Below, piece after piece: positions 16,475 through 23,551 of a DNA stretch of 64,000 nt. The position numbers and the translations under genes were made by a program. The notes under the pieces are model-generated. The model worked only from the letters and a program-made list of their open reading frames with translations. It did not search any database and was not told the DNA's origin. Position 1 is the stretch's first letter. Each line of letters opens with the position of its first letter. Origin of the DNA: Bacillota bacterium (lineage in GTDB: Bacteria; Bacillota; UBA4882; UBA8346); the NCBI GenBank assembly GCA_023435565.1, contig JAEYRN010000091.1, forward strand, positions 25,482 to 89,481, given 5' to 3'.

Positions 16475-17710
16475 CTACCCCTTAACTACCCCGATCGTCT
16501 TCAACTTTTTTACCGGTCTTACCAGATCCAGTTCGTTTTGAATTACATAATCAATATCCTTATAAGCAAACCGACTCTCCTCAGCCACATCCGATCTTTT
16601 ATGCTTCCCCAAAACTACCCGGCATTCCTTTAAATCTTTTAAAACTTCCTCAACCGAATATCTCTGCTTGGCACCGGTCCGTGAATACTTCCGGCCGGCC
16701 CCGTGGGAACAAGACTCAAAACTCTCCGGGTTCCCCAATCCCTTCACCAGATAACTAAAAGAACCCATCGCTCCGGGGATAATTCCCAGTTCATCTTGAC
16801 CTGCCCGGATTGCCCCTTTTCGATGGACCCAAACCTCCTTGCCGTAATGTTTTTCCAAAGCGGCATAGTTATGATGACAATTAATTCGGTCCGAATATTT
16901 AATCGTATGTTTGGAGTATTTATCGACCCACTTGCTTAAAATCTCCATTACCCGATCCATCATCCATTCCCGGTTTTCGCCAGCGAACTCCAGGGCTAAA
17001 TTCATCCACCGGATGTAAGACTCACCCTCCTTGGTATCAATCGGTAAGTACGCTAAATTGTACTCTTTCGGCAAAGCAATATTCTGCCGTTTATTCAACT
17101 CTTTTGCCGCTTCATTAAAGTATTGGCAGATCTTTAAACCGAAATTTCTACTCCCGGAGTGGAGCATGATCCCGACCAATCCTTCATCGTCCTCTTGAAG
17201 CTCGATGAAATGGTTCCCGCCTCCCAGAGTGCCGACTTGAAAGTACCCTTCCTTTAATTCCGGCAATAACTCCTTGGCAAATTCATATTTTGAAAGATGA
17301 TGCATAGCCGTATCCATGGCCTGACAGGGCTGTTTTTGTTTATGATGGGCAAATCCCACCGGAATATTACGCAAAACATCACCGACAATGGCTTCGATCA
17401 ACCTTCCGTTAGGGGTATCTTTCTTTTGTAAAACCTCAGCCGGAAGGTCTGTCTGGATATAGGCCATCCCGCATCCGATATCTACACCGACAGCATTTGG
17501 GATAATAACATTTTCAGCAGCAATCACGCCCCCGATGGGCATACCGATCCCTTGATGAGTATCCGGCATTAAGGCGACCCATTGATGCAGGAACGGAAGA
17601 TTCGCCAAATGCATCGCTTGCTCCATACAACCCGCATCAACCTGTTCCGGTTTTCTGAGCCAGACTTTAATTGGATATTTTTGTTTTGTTTGATGAAATA
17701 ATACGAACAT
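16475..17710 (-). CDS. rtcB: RtcB family RNA ligase
   Basis: RtcB joins 2',3'-cyclic phosphate or 3'-phosphate RNA ends to 5'-OH ends using GTP and Mn2+. The metal-site blocks PNAVGVDIGCGM and MLHSGSRNFG are present, as is the guanylylated His in CSHGAGRKYSR. The length (411) equals the E. coli enzyme. No archease or RtcA gene is nearby, so a repair role in isolation is likely. No exact ribosome site was needed to choose the start; the first ATG is used. Confidence 0.94.
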   Translation of the reverse strand: MFVLFHQTKQKYPIKVWLRKPEQVDAGCMEQAMHLANLPFLHQWVALMPDTHQGIGMPIGGVIAAENVIIPNAVGVDIGCGMAYIQTDLPAEVLQKKDTPNGRLIEAIVGDVLRNIPVGFAHHKQKQPCQAMDTAMHHLSKYEFAKELLPELKEGYFQVGTLGGGNHFIELQEDDEGLVGIMLHSGSRNFGLKICQYFNEAAKELNKRQNIALPKEYNLAYLPIDTKEGESYIRWMNLALEFAGENREWMMDRVMEILSKWVDKYSKHTIKYSDRINCHHNYAALEKHYGKEVWVHRKGAIRAGQDELGIIPGAMGSFSYLVKGLGNPESFESCSHGAGRKYSRTGAKQRYSVEEVLKDLKECRVVLGKHKRSDVAEESRFAYKDIDYVIQNELDLVRPVKKLKTIGVVKG

Positions 17711-18095
17711 GGACTTTCTCCTTATCCTTAGTTTATCAGTAAATTCAAATGAACTTCAAGAGTAAAAACATTAGTTTGATAAGAATCGCCTGTTCATAAT
17801 CGGTTTTAATCAGTGTAAATCCTTTTAAAAAATTAGGTGTATTTATATCATATCTGTCAAACTATATTAAAATCGAAAATTCCAACAATTGAAAACTCCT
17901 TATTGTTATTATATAATTCACATAGGTGGTTACGATGAACAAATTTCGAAATTTAGATAAAATAGCGCCATTATTGATAAATTTAAATGGTTGATAAATC
18001 AAAAATTGAAAAATTTATTACTGCTATTGTAAAACATGTTTATAAGTGAATATTGGTAATTATGAAACTCGCTCAAGTGACAAAGGAGAATTAAA
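17711..18095. other. Intergenic region with promoter and micro-ORF
   Basis: The first 180 bases hold nothing I can support. A promoter at 17889-17917 follows. A 19-codon frame (17935-17994, MNKFRNLDKIAPLLINLNG) with AGGTGGT 4 bases upstream comes next and may be a leader peptide or chance. The remaining 100 bases lead to the small basic protein gene. Confidence 0.45.
17889..17917 (+). promoter_or_regulatory. Sigma-A promoter for the small basic protein gene
   Basis: TTGAAA (17889-17894) and TATAAT (17912-17917) are spaced by 17 bases on the plus strand. Only the micro-ORF and the 18096 gene lie downstream before the terminator at 18257. Confidence 0.6.
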
Positions 18096-18338
18096 ATGAA
18101 AACCGAAAAGAAACGCATCCCCGGACAAAGTATCCGGAATACCTGGCAGATTAACCCCAGGACCCGGGTACATGACAAAGACATTCGTAAAAACAAGAAA
18201 AAATTTCGCCAAATGGCCAAGAAAGAAATGGAAAATTTGATGAAACAAAATCAAAAAACCAGTCCGCAAAAGGACTGGTTTAGTTTTATCTTATCAGGAC
18301 TCGTTTTAACCAATTTTGCCTGCTCATCAAAACAATGA
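18096..18338 (+). CDS. Small basic protein of unknown function
   Basis: AAAGGAG sits 7 bases before the ATG. Residues 1-55 are Lys/Arg-rich, with a block WQINPRTRVHDKDIRKNKKK that looks conserved-protein-like and a helical tail. The reading frame then passes through the feoB terminator hairpin (18257-18280) and over the last 50 bases of feoB on the other strand. The residues after about 54 (PQKDWFSFIL...) are therefore probably not under coding constraint and the functional protein may be the N-terminal part. Its own promoter lies at 17889. I do not know the family. Confidence 0.5.
   Translation: MKTEKKRIPGQSIRNTWQINPRTRVHDKDIRKNKKKFRQMAKKEMENLMKQNQKTSPQKDWFSFILSGLVLTNFACSSKQ
18257..18280. 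terminator. feoB terminator
   Basis: AACCAGTCC (18257-18265) pairs perfectly with GGACTGGTT (18272-18280). On the minus strand TTTTTTG follows, 5 bases after the feoB stop. On the plus strand TAGTTTT follows, so it can also stop transcription of the small gene at 18096, inside its reading frame. Confidence 0.85.
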
Positions 18339-20223
18339 GCAAACAGCCGATTATAAAGGCAACAGAAACCATAGGAATGTTCAAGCTGAATAATCGTGCC
18401 AGTTGATATACCACTCCCCCGGTTACAAAAGCAATTATCCAAGTACTCAACCAGACAGCCGCAGCTTCTCCCTTGCTCCGCTCTTTAAAAATCATCATTA
18501 CCGAGGCAAGACATGGAACAAATAAAGTAATTGTTATCAAAGAAACCACTGTCTGTAATGGGGTAAGACTCATTGTGCTTAGACCGGCGGCGCCGAAATC
18601 GCGCCGGACCAGCCCCATAATAAAAGCGGTAGCCGCTTTGGCGGGCAAACCGAGCCAACCAACGGTAAATGGGGCCAGAGCGCTTTGAATCATATTTAGT
18701 AACCCCGTTACATCCATGATACTAATCATAAAAGAGCCTAACGCAAAAATCGGGGCCGCTTCCACCAGAAAGTTTGTCGATTTAATGACAGTTTTCTTAA
18801 GAGTGTTGTCCAATCTGGGTAGTCGTAGCGGTGGTAAATCTATCAGCAAATCGCTGGTTTTCCCCGGTATTAGATTCTTTAAGACAGTCCCGGCGGTAAC
18901 CAGAATCATCACAATTACTACCAAGTAAAGCAGGATATAATTTAACCCAACCCCGGCAAGGAGTCCGGCGATTACTCCCAATTGGGCCGAACAAGGTATT
19001 GCCAGTCCCAACAAAAATATTGCGATCTTACGTTCCCGTTCCGAACCCAACAGACGAGTGGTAATCGTGGCCATAGTGACACAACCGAATCCTAAAATCA
19101 GCGGAATAACCGCCCTCCCGTTGAGTCCAATGGCATTCATCGAACGATCTACCAAAGTAGCGACTCGTGGCAGATAACCCGAATCTTCCCAGAGGGACAA
19201 AAATAGATAAAACCCAACCACCAGCGGGAGTAATAATCCCAATAAATAAGTGACGGTCATGGTCAACAAACCAAATTCCCCAATTAATACCTGTCCCAAA
19301 ATTGATTCCGGACTAACAATCCTACTAATAAGACCCCGAATCAGCGGTTCATAAAGCCCAAGCATAATCCGGTCCTCGGTTACCCCAACAACAGTACCGG
19401 CGACAAATACACCAATAAACTGATACATTAACCAAAGCGCCAATACTAAAACCGGCCAGCCTGTTAATGGATGCAGCAGCATCCTTCCCAGCACTTGCTC
19501 CAGCCCTTCTTTAGCTTTTTCGGTCCGCATAACCCGGCTGACAATCTCATTAACTCGTTCCCGACGTTTACTATAAATTTCTTCCCGAAAATTTCCCGGC
19601 GCTGATTTATATTTTGCGGCTATTTCCGGGTCGCCTTCCAAAATCAATAAAGCTTCACCTCTATTACCGGTTTTAACGATTAGCGGGTCAAGTTTTGAAG
19701 TTAAATCGGCGCTGAAGTTTCCCACTTTGGCTTGAAAAATGGATTTAGCCAAAATATCAAGGCCTTTTTTATGAATCGCCACCACCGGGATAACCGGCAC
19801 CCCCAATTCTTTCCCTAATAACTCAATATCAATCTCAAGCCCATCTCTTTCAGCTTCATCCAACATGTTTAAAGCGACAATTACCGGTACTCCGGTATCA
19901 ATTATCTGTTGAGTCAAAAATAAATCCCTTTCCAGGTGAGCGGCGTTGACAATGTTGACTACAACATCCGCCTGAAGAATCACATCCCGCGCCACCCTCT
20001 CTTCATCATTAAATGAAGATATGCCGTATACTCCAGGGGTATCGATAACTTCATCCCCGCCGAACCGGCCTGAGGAAACCTCCAAAGTAGTTCCGGGATA
20101 GTTGGAAACATCAACGTACATCCCGGTTAAATAATTGAAAATAACTGATTTGCCGGTATTTGGGTTTCCCGCTAAGACAATTTTCTTGGTATCTTCCGGC
20201 ACATTAATCCCCTTATTTCGCAT
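18286..20223 (-). CDS. feoB: Ferrous iron transport protein B
   Basis: FeoB is the inner-membrane Fe(II) transporter. The N-terminal G domain shows GNPNTGKS (G1), YPGTT (G2), DTPG (G3) and NMLD (G4). A helical GDI-like spacer follows, then two Gate repeats with membrane helices; RVATLVDRSMNAIGLNGRAVIPLILGFGC and the FVPCLASV segment carry the expected cysteines. The ATG at 20223 has GGGAG 8 bases upstream and overlaps the FeoA-like gene by 11 bases. The length (645) is normal. It is the last gene of a Fur-regulated operon. Confidence 0.96.
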   Translation of the reverse strand: MRNKGINVPEDTKKIVLAGNPNTGKSVIFNYLTGMYVDVSNYPGTTLEVSSGRFGGDEVIDTPGVYGISSFNDEERVARDVILQADVVVNIVNAAHLERDLFLTQQIIDTGVPVIVALNMLDEAERDGLEIDIELLGKELGVPVIPVVAIHKKGLDILAKSIFQAKVGNFSADLTSKLDPLIVKTGNRGEALLILEGDPEIAAKYKSAPGNFREEIYSKRRERVNEIVSRVMRTEKAKEGLEQVLGRMLLHPLTGWPVLVLALWLMYQFIGVFVAGTVVGVTEDRIMLGLYEPLIRGLISRIVSPESILGQVLIGEFGLLTMTVTYLLGLLLPLVVGFYLFLSLWEDSGYLPRVATLVDRSMNAIGLNGRAVIPLILGFGCVTMATITTRLLGSERERKIAIFLLGLAIPCSAQLGVIAGLLAGVGLNYILLYLVVIVMILVTAGTVLKNLIPGKTSDLLIDLPPLRLPRLDNTLKKTVIKSTNFLVEAAPIFALGSFMISIMDVTGLLNMIQSALAPFTVGWLGLPAKAATAFIMGLVRRDFGAAGLSTMSLTPLQTVVSLITITLFVPCLASVMMIFKERSKGEAAAVWLSTWIIAFVTGGVVYQLARLFSLNIPMVSVAFIIGCLLIVLMSRQNWLKRVLIR

Positions 20224-20611
20224 TACATTCACTCCCCTGCGCTACTCCTATCTGTTTCGCCAAATTACGTCCCAGGGCAATTTCCTGACGGTCAACCTTG
20301 AGAACTACAGGCCCGGCTGGAATTACCGCTTGACAAAAGACTTCTTTCCCTTCAGTCAACCCAAACCGAATTGTCTGGTCTTTAACCATTCCCGGAGGAA
20401 GACTCTTAATCCGGCACAGCTTACCGCATTTCACACGGTCTAAAGTTGGGTGTTGGCTTTCGGATCCGTTATCGGCAAAAGATTCATTGATAGCATTCGG
20501 GCACTGGTAAGGGCAACCGCTGCACCCGGAACAATGTGAAGATCCTTGGCTTCGCTTTAACCAAAAAATGAGTAATATGCCAATCAGAATAATGATTCCT
20601 ATCTCAAACAT
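20213..20611 (-). CDS. Fusion of a Cys-rich membrane segment with a FeoA domain
   Basis: Residues 3-19 form a membrane helix, followed by HCSGCSGCPYQC (Cys27, 30, 33, 37), the hallmark of the small FeoB-associated Cys-rich proteins. Residues 62-128 are a FeoA SH3-like domain (CRIKSLPPG, VVLKVDRQEIALGRNLAKQIGV). These two functions are normally encoded separately. GAGGGG precedes the ATG by 7 bases. The gene lies between fur and feoB and is preceded by a Fur box. FeoA activates FeoB; the Cys segment may bind iron or a partner. Confidence 0.85.
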   Translation of the reverse strand: MFEIGIIILIGILLIFWLKRSQGSSHCSGCSGCPYQCPNAINESFADNGSESQHPTLDRVKCGKLCRIKSLPPGMVKDQTIRFGLTEGKEVFCQAVIPAGPVVLKVDRQEIALGRNLAKQIGVAQGSECNAK

Positions 20612-20630
20612 TATAATTCCCCTCTCTGTT

Positions 20631-20653
20631 GAAAATGAAATTCGTTTTCATTT
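20631..20653 (-). promoter_or_regulatory. Fur box before the feoA fusion gene
   Basis: AAATGAAAACGAATTTCATTT-type dyad: AAATGAAA and TTTCATTT halves flank a short centre, close to the Fur consensus. It lies 20 bases upstream of the gene start and directly downstream of fur. Confidence 0.7.
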
Positions 20654-20687
20654 AATTGCCAAAAAAATTTGCTATCCCTAACTTATT

Positions 20688-21125
20688 TCAATGTTTAACT
20701 TGGCATTTCTCACATACCCCATAGATTTCCATCCGATGATGTTCAATGCTAAAATTATGTTTACGGGCCAAAGTTTCTTGTAATTCCTCAATCTCGGGCT
20801 CAACTACCTCTATTAATAAGCCGCATTTGACGCAAATGAGATGATCGTGGTGTTCATGTCCAAACCGGTGCTCATAACGGGTAACTCCATCCTCAAACCT
20901 AATTTCATTAGCTAAACCGCATTCCGTAAACAGTTTCAAAGTACGGTAAACTGTGGTATAACCGATTGACTGATTTACTTCTTTTACCTTTGCATATAGA
21001 TCCTCCACCGTGAAATGGGTCTCCGTTTTTAAAAACGATTCCAAAATCACCCGACGCTGTCCGGTATATTTTAAATCCTTTTGTTGCAAGAATTTTATTA
21101 ATACTTGTTCTTCTTTAAATTTCAT
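20688..21125 (-). CDS. fur: Ferric uptake regulator family protein
   Basis: The 145-residue Fur protein has an N-terminal winged helix (YTGQRRVILESFL, SIGYTTVYRTLKLF) and a metal domain with HEHHDHLIC, the CVKC pair and a C-terminal CEKC pair for structural zinc. The ATG at 21125 is chosen because upstream in-frame codons run through its own promoter and Fur box; AAGGA lies 9 bases before it. Position in front of feoA*/feoB and two Fur boxes supports Fe(II)-dependent repression rather than a Zur or PerR role. Confidence 0.92.
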   Translation of the reverse strand: MKFKEEQVLIKFLQQKDLKYTGQRRVILESFLKTETHFTVEDLYAKVKEVNQSIGYTTVYRTLKLFTECGLANEIRFEDGVTRYEHRFGHEHHDHLICVKCGLLIEVVEPEIEELQETLARKHNFSIEHHRMEIYGVCEKCQVKH

Positions 21126-21141
21126 GATACTCAATCCTTTT

Positions 21142-21190
21142 TGAAAATGAATTTCAATTTCAGTATATAGCATGCCTTTTAATCTGTCAA
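21142..21190 (-). promoter_or_regulatory. fur: fur promoter with overlapping Fur box
   Basis: On the minus strand TTGACA (21185-21190) and TATACT (21162-21167) are 17 bases apart. The dyad TGAAATTGAAATTCATTTTC (21142-21163) starts at the -10 box and covers the transcription start, so Fur can repress its own operon. Confidence 0.8.
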
Positions 21191-21312
21191 TATTACCTTT
21201 ATATCCAGAGTACAATTACTCCCAGCAGGAACTTGAGAATCGAAATAGTATTTAATTTATTACTGTTCTATTGATAATCTATGTAACAAACATGGGAAAG
21301 GATCTCCTGTCG

Positions 21313-22650
21313 ATGCATAATAGCAGGACAAAGCTTTTTAGATTTTTGTTTACATTTATACTTGTAATCTTTTTTGGCTCACAACCGCTTTACGCTTCCA
21401 GTGAACCTTTTTCAATTTTGATAATGACTTTAAACCTACATAATGGGCGTGATTCCATAGGTGAATCAAACCTGGAACGTTTTTTACAGCTTGTCGATAC
21501 AAAACAACCGGATATTATCGCTTTACAAGAAGTCGAACGGCGACACCTAAAATATTTTAAATCAGCGGGTTATCAGATAATTTCCGGAATGAACGCCAAT
21601 TTACCCCTTTTTCGCTTTGGAAACGTAGTGCTCACTAAACATAAGGTAGTTTATGATCGCCATCATTACCTGCCCAGCAAACGGGAACAACGGGGCTTAA
21701 ATGAAGTAGCAGTCGAAATCCAAGGGCGTTATTTTCGCATACTCAACACCCATATCGGTTTGGGTTGGACCGAACAATTGCAACAACTAAACGAAATAAA
21801 CAGAATTGCTAATTACCTTAATGGACCTTTACTAATCATGGGCGATTTTAATATGGAACCCTCCAATAAACTTTTTCGATATTTTCATTTTCAACAGGTT
21901 GGCTCTGTTTTCTCACTACCTAAAACCTTCCCTACCTATAGCCCTCGTTTCCTGATTGACCTAATTTGGTATACCGAACACTGGCTTCCGGTTGAGGCGG
22001 AGGTCCTTGATTGGGACGGTTCGGACCATTTGCCGGTATTATCACGGTTAATACTTGTAGAACCGTGTTATTACCCTTTGGCCAAAGTTGAAATTCCTGA
22101 TTTGACCAAAAAATTTAACCCACTGCTTCCGGACATCGGTGGAATCAAATACAATATAAACTTAACAGGAATTAAAAGCGGTATCTCAGAAGAAAAAAAA
22201 GGCGACGGACGTTTTTATCTTAAAAACATCTCCTTGGGAGTTGAATCCTATAACGACGAACCAATCTTTTCAGTTGCTTACGAAAAAAATATCGATCTCA
22301 GGGATTATGTTTCATTATGGGGAGTCAGGGGTAAAGCCCAATGGTCTTTCAAAGTCTCCGACACTCAGGACTCGGACCCCTGGCTGACTTGGGAACAATA
22401 CTACCGCTGGAGCGACAGATGGGGAACGAAGATATTGGCAGATAACGGAGATGAATCAAAACTTGCTGTCGAACAAATGTATCTTCCTACGGAAAAGCTG
22501 CGTTATCGTTTGGTGTTAGATGATGATCACGGATTTAATGCTGGAATAGCCGTATCTCCTGATAAGAGACAGGTTTTTGAAGTCCAAAGGTCCCGGAAAA
22601 ATGAAGAATATTTTTGGTCCCTAAGCTGGGGATTTTATAAATTTAAATAA
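21313..22650 (+). CDS. Secreted endonuclease/exonuclease/phosphatase-family protein with unknown C-terminal domain
   Basis: AAGGA lies 9 bases before the ATG at 21313. A signal peptide ends near LYASS. Residues about 35-255 are an EEP domain with all catalytic blocks: MTLNLHNG, IIALQEVE, LNTHIGLG, MGDFNMEP, DLIWY and SDHLPV. The final 180 residues are strand-rich, aromatic and alternating (GRFYLKNISLGVESY, VRGKAQWSFKVS, YFWSLSWGFYKFK), and could be a small outer-membrane barrel or a beta-sandwich. Substrate (DNA, lipid or phosphate ester) is open. It is monocistronic. Confidence 0.82.
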   Translation: MHNSRTKLFRFLFTFILVIFFGSQPLYASSEPFSILIMTLNLHNGRDSIGESNLERFLQLVDTKQPDIIALQEVERRHLKYFKSAGYQIISGMNANLPLFRFGNVVLTKHKVVYDRHHYLPSKREQRGLNEVAVEIQGRYFRILNTHIGLGWTEQLQQLNEINRIANYLNGPLLIMGDFNMEPSNKLFRYFHFQQVGSVFSLPKTFPTYSPRFLIDLIWYTEHWLPVEAEVLDWDGSDHLPVLSRLILVEPCYYPLAKVEIPDLTKKFNPLLPDIGGIKYNINLTGIKSGISEEKKGDGRFYLKNISLGVESYNDEPIFSVAYEKNIDLRDYVSLWGVRGKAQWSFKVSDTQDSDPWLTWEQYYRWSDRWGTKILADNGDESKLAVEQMYLPTEKLRYRLVLDDDHGFNAGIAVSPDKRQVFEVQRSRKNEEYFWSLSWGFYKFK

Positions 22651-22689
22651 TTGTATTCGGCGTTTTTATTTCTGGGATATTTTAAAAAC

Positions 22690-22716
22690 GGGTGTCAATT
22701 CATTGAATTAACACCC
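22690..22716. terminator. Bidirectional terminator between the EEP gene and a micro-ORF
   Basis: GGGTGT/ACACCC and AATTCA/GAATT halves make a 12-base stem with one internal mismatch. ATTTT follows on the plus strand and GTTTTTAAAA on the minus strand, so it serves both the EEP gene and the small frame ending at 22724. Confidence 0.8.
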
Positions 22717-22723
22717 ATTTTGA

Positions 22724-22828
22724 TTACCCAAAACGTTTGAATTTCATTCCGTTAGGATTGAAATAAATCTGATATCGGTTTCTTTTCCCAGTTAGATTAC
22801 GCACTAGTTCTTGCAGCCAATTGAGCAT
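22724..22828 (-). CDS. 34-residue micro-ORF
   Basis: TGGAGG lies 8 bases before the ATG, and a strong terminator follows 7 bases after the stop. The peptide begins MLNWLQELVRNL, an amphipathic helix, then a basic tail GKRNRYQIYFNPNGMKFKRFG. A TATAAT-like -10 (22888-22893) lies upstream without a good -35. It is too short for homology-based judgement, but the start/stop/terminator layout is that of a real transcription unit. Confidence 0.45.
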   Translation of the reverse strand: MLNWLQELVRNLTGKRNRYQIYFNPNGMKFKRFG

Positions 22829-23157
22829 CAAAAATTCCTCCATTACCTTTTTTCTGAATTTAGTAAAATTCAAATTTAATCAAAACAATTATACGCCCTC
22901 TTCAATGCATTTTATGTCGTTTTTAATCACCTAATCCAGAATATCGAATGGTTAATTCCGGTATTAACCTTTAAACTTCATGGCTTTTCAGCCTCCTTAT
23001 GCTTCTTTTCAATTGAAAGTATTTAATTTAGGATTAAAGGTTAGTTCTATGTCACGGTTATCATTGACTGAATTTAATTTTTTCCGGAATATTCCAAATG
23101 ATAAGGACATATTCTTATATTAGACAGACTGGTGTGGAGGGAGGCGCTGAGTAATCC
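22829..23157. other. Intergenic region between divergent micro-ORFs
   Basis: A five-codon frame on the minus strand (22964-22981, MKFKG) has AAGGAGG 10 bases upstream and overlaps a perfect GGTTAAT/ATTAACC dyad (22950-22969). GGAATATTCC (10-base palindrome) lies near 23089. No protein gene of ordinary size is present. Confidence 0.4.
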
Positions 23158-23262
23158 ATGCATCTTCATGATTTCACTAAAATAGTTATTAGCGGTGAGG
23201 AGGTGATGGGCTTCCAGGTTTCCAAAAAAATACCGAACCAAGAAAGGTTCGGCAGCGATTGA
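23158..23262 (+). CDS. 34-residue micro-ORF, weak
   Basis: The frame starts at an ATG with GGAGGGAGG 13 bases upstream, further than ideal, and reads MHLHDFTKIVISGEEVMGFQ and on to QERFGSD. An internal ATG (23206) sits 2 bases after GAGGAGG, too close. The 3' part contains a CCGAACC/GGTTCGG hairpin. The region might equally be a structured RNA. Confidence 0.25.
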   Translation: MHLHDFTKIVISGEEVMGFQVSKKIPNQERFGSD

Positions 23263-23352
23263 AGACACACCGGTGTGGGGACCGGGGAACTAAACTTAAT
23301 AATATATATAGAGTAAACTATCAAAAGTATACCAATCGTTGCTGAAAATTTT

Positions 23353-23378
23353 CTCCTTTCTTGGTGTGTAGAAAGGAG
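23353..23378 (+). promoter_or_regulatory. Hairpin sequestering a Shine-Dalgarno sequence
   Basis: CTCCTTTC (23353-23360) is perfectly complementary to GAAAGGAG (23371-23378) across a 10-base loop. The second arm contains the AAGGAG of the 27-residue frame that starts at 23387. In RNA this stem would block ribosome binding. Confidence 0.6.
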
Positions 23379-23386
23379 GGAGTGCG

Positions 23387-23470
23387 GTGAAATTGGTTCT
23401 TGATTTGAAAACATTTGTACTCCAGCTAAGATTGGTTTTTGAAAATAAATTCCGCAAAAAAGCCGGCTGA
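23387..23470 (+). CDS. 27-residue amphipathic, basic micro-ORF
   Basis: GAAAGGAGG lies 7 bases before a GTG start. The peptide begins MKLVLDLKTFVLQLRLVFEN and ends KFRKKAG: an amphipathic helix with a cationic tail, as in secreted or membrane-active peptides. Its ribosome site is buried in the 23353-23378 hairpin and a terminator follows at 23501-23527. It is convergent with the 7TM-LuxR gene. Function unknown. Confidence 0.45.
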   Translation: MKLVLDLKTFVLQLRLVFENKFRKKAG

Positions 23471-23500
23471 TTGTTTAAAGAATATGAAAATTCAAGTAAT

Positions 23501-23527
23501 AAGGGTTGGCCTAATCGGTCAACCCTT
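23501..23527 (+). terminator. Terminator of the micro-ORF unit
   Basis: AAGGGTTG and CAACCCTT pair, with inner CC/GG pairs, and TTTTTA follows on the plus strand. It lies 31 bases after the 27-residue frame. Confidence 0.8.
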
Positions 23528-23551
23528 TTTATGTGATAAATATATATTATA

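Noticed and set aside
22964..22981. Five-codon MKFKG frame as a gene
   Set aside because: A good ribosome site alone does not justify calling a five-residue product; it is only noted within the intergenic entry.
23158..23280. Riboswitch
   Set aside because: Short hairpins are present, but no known riboswitch core was recognised and no metabolic gene follows.
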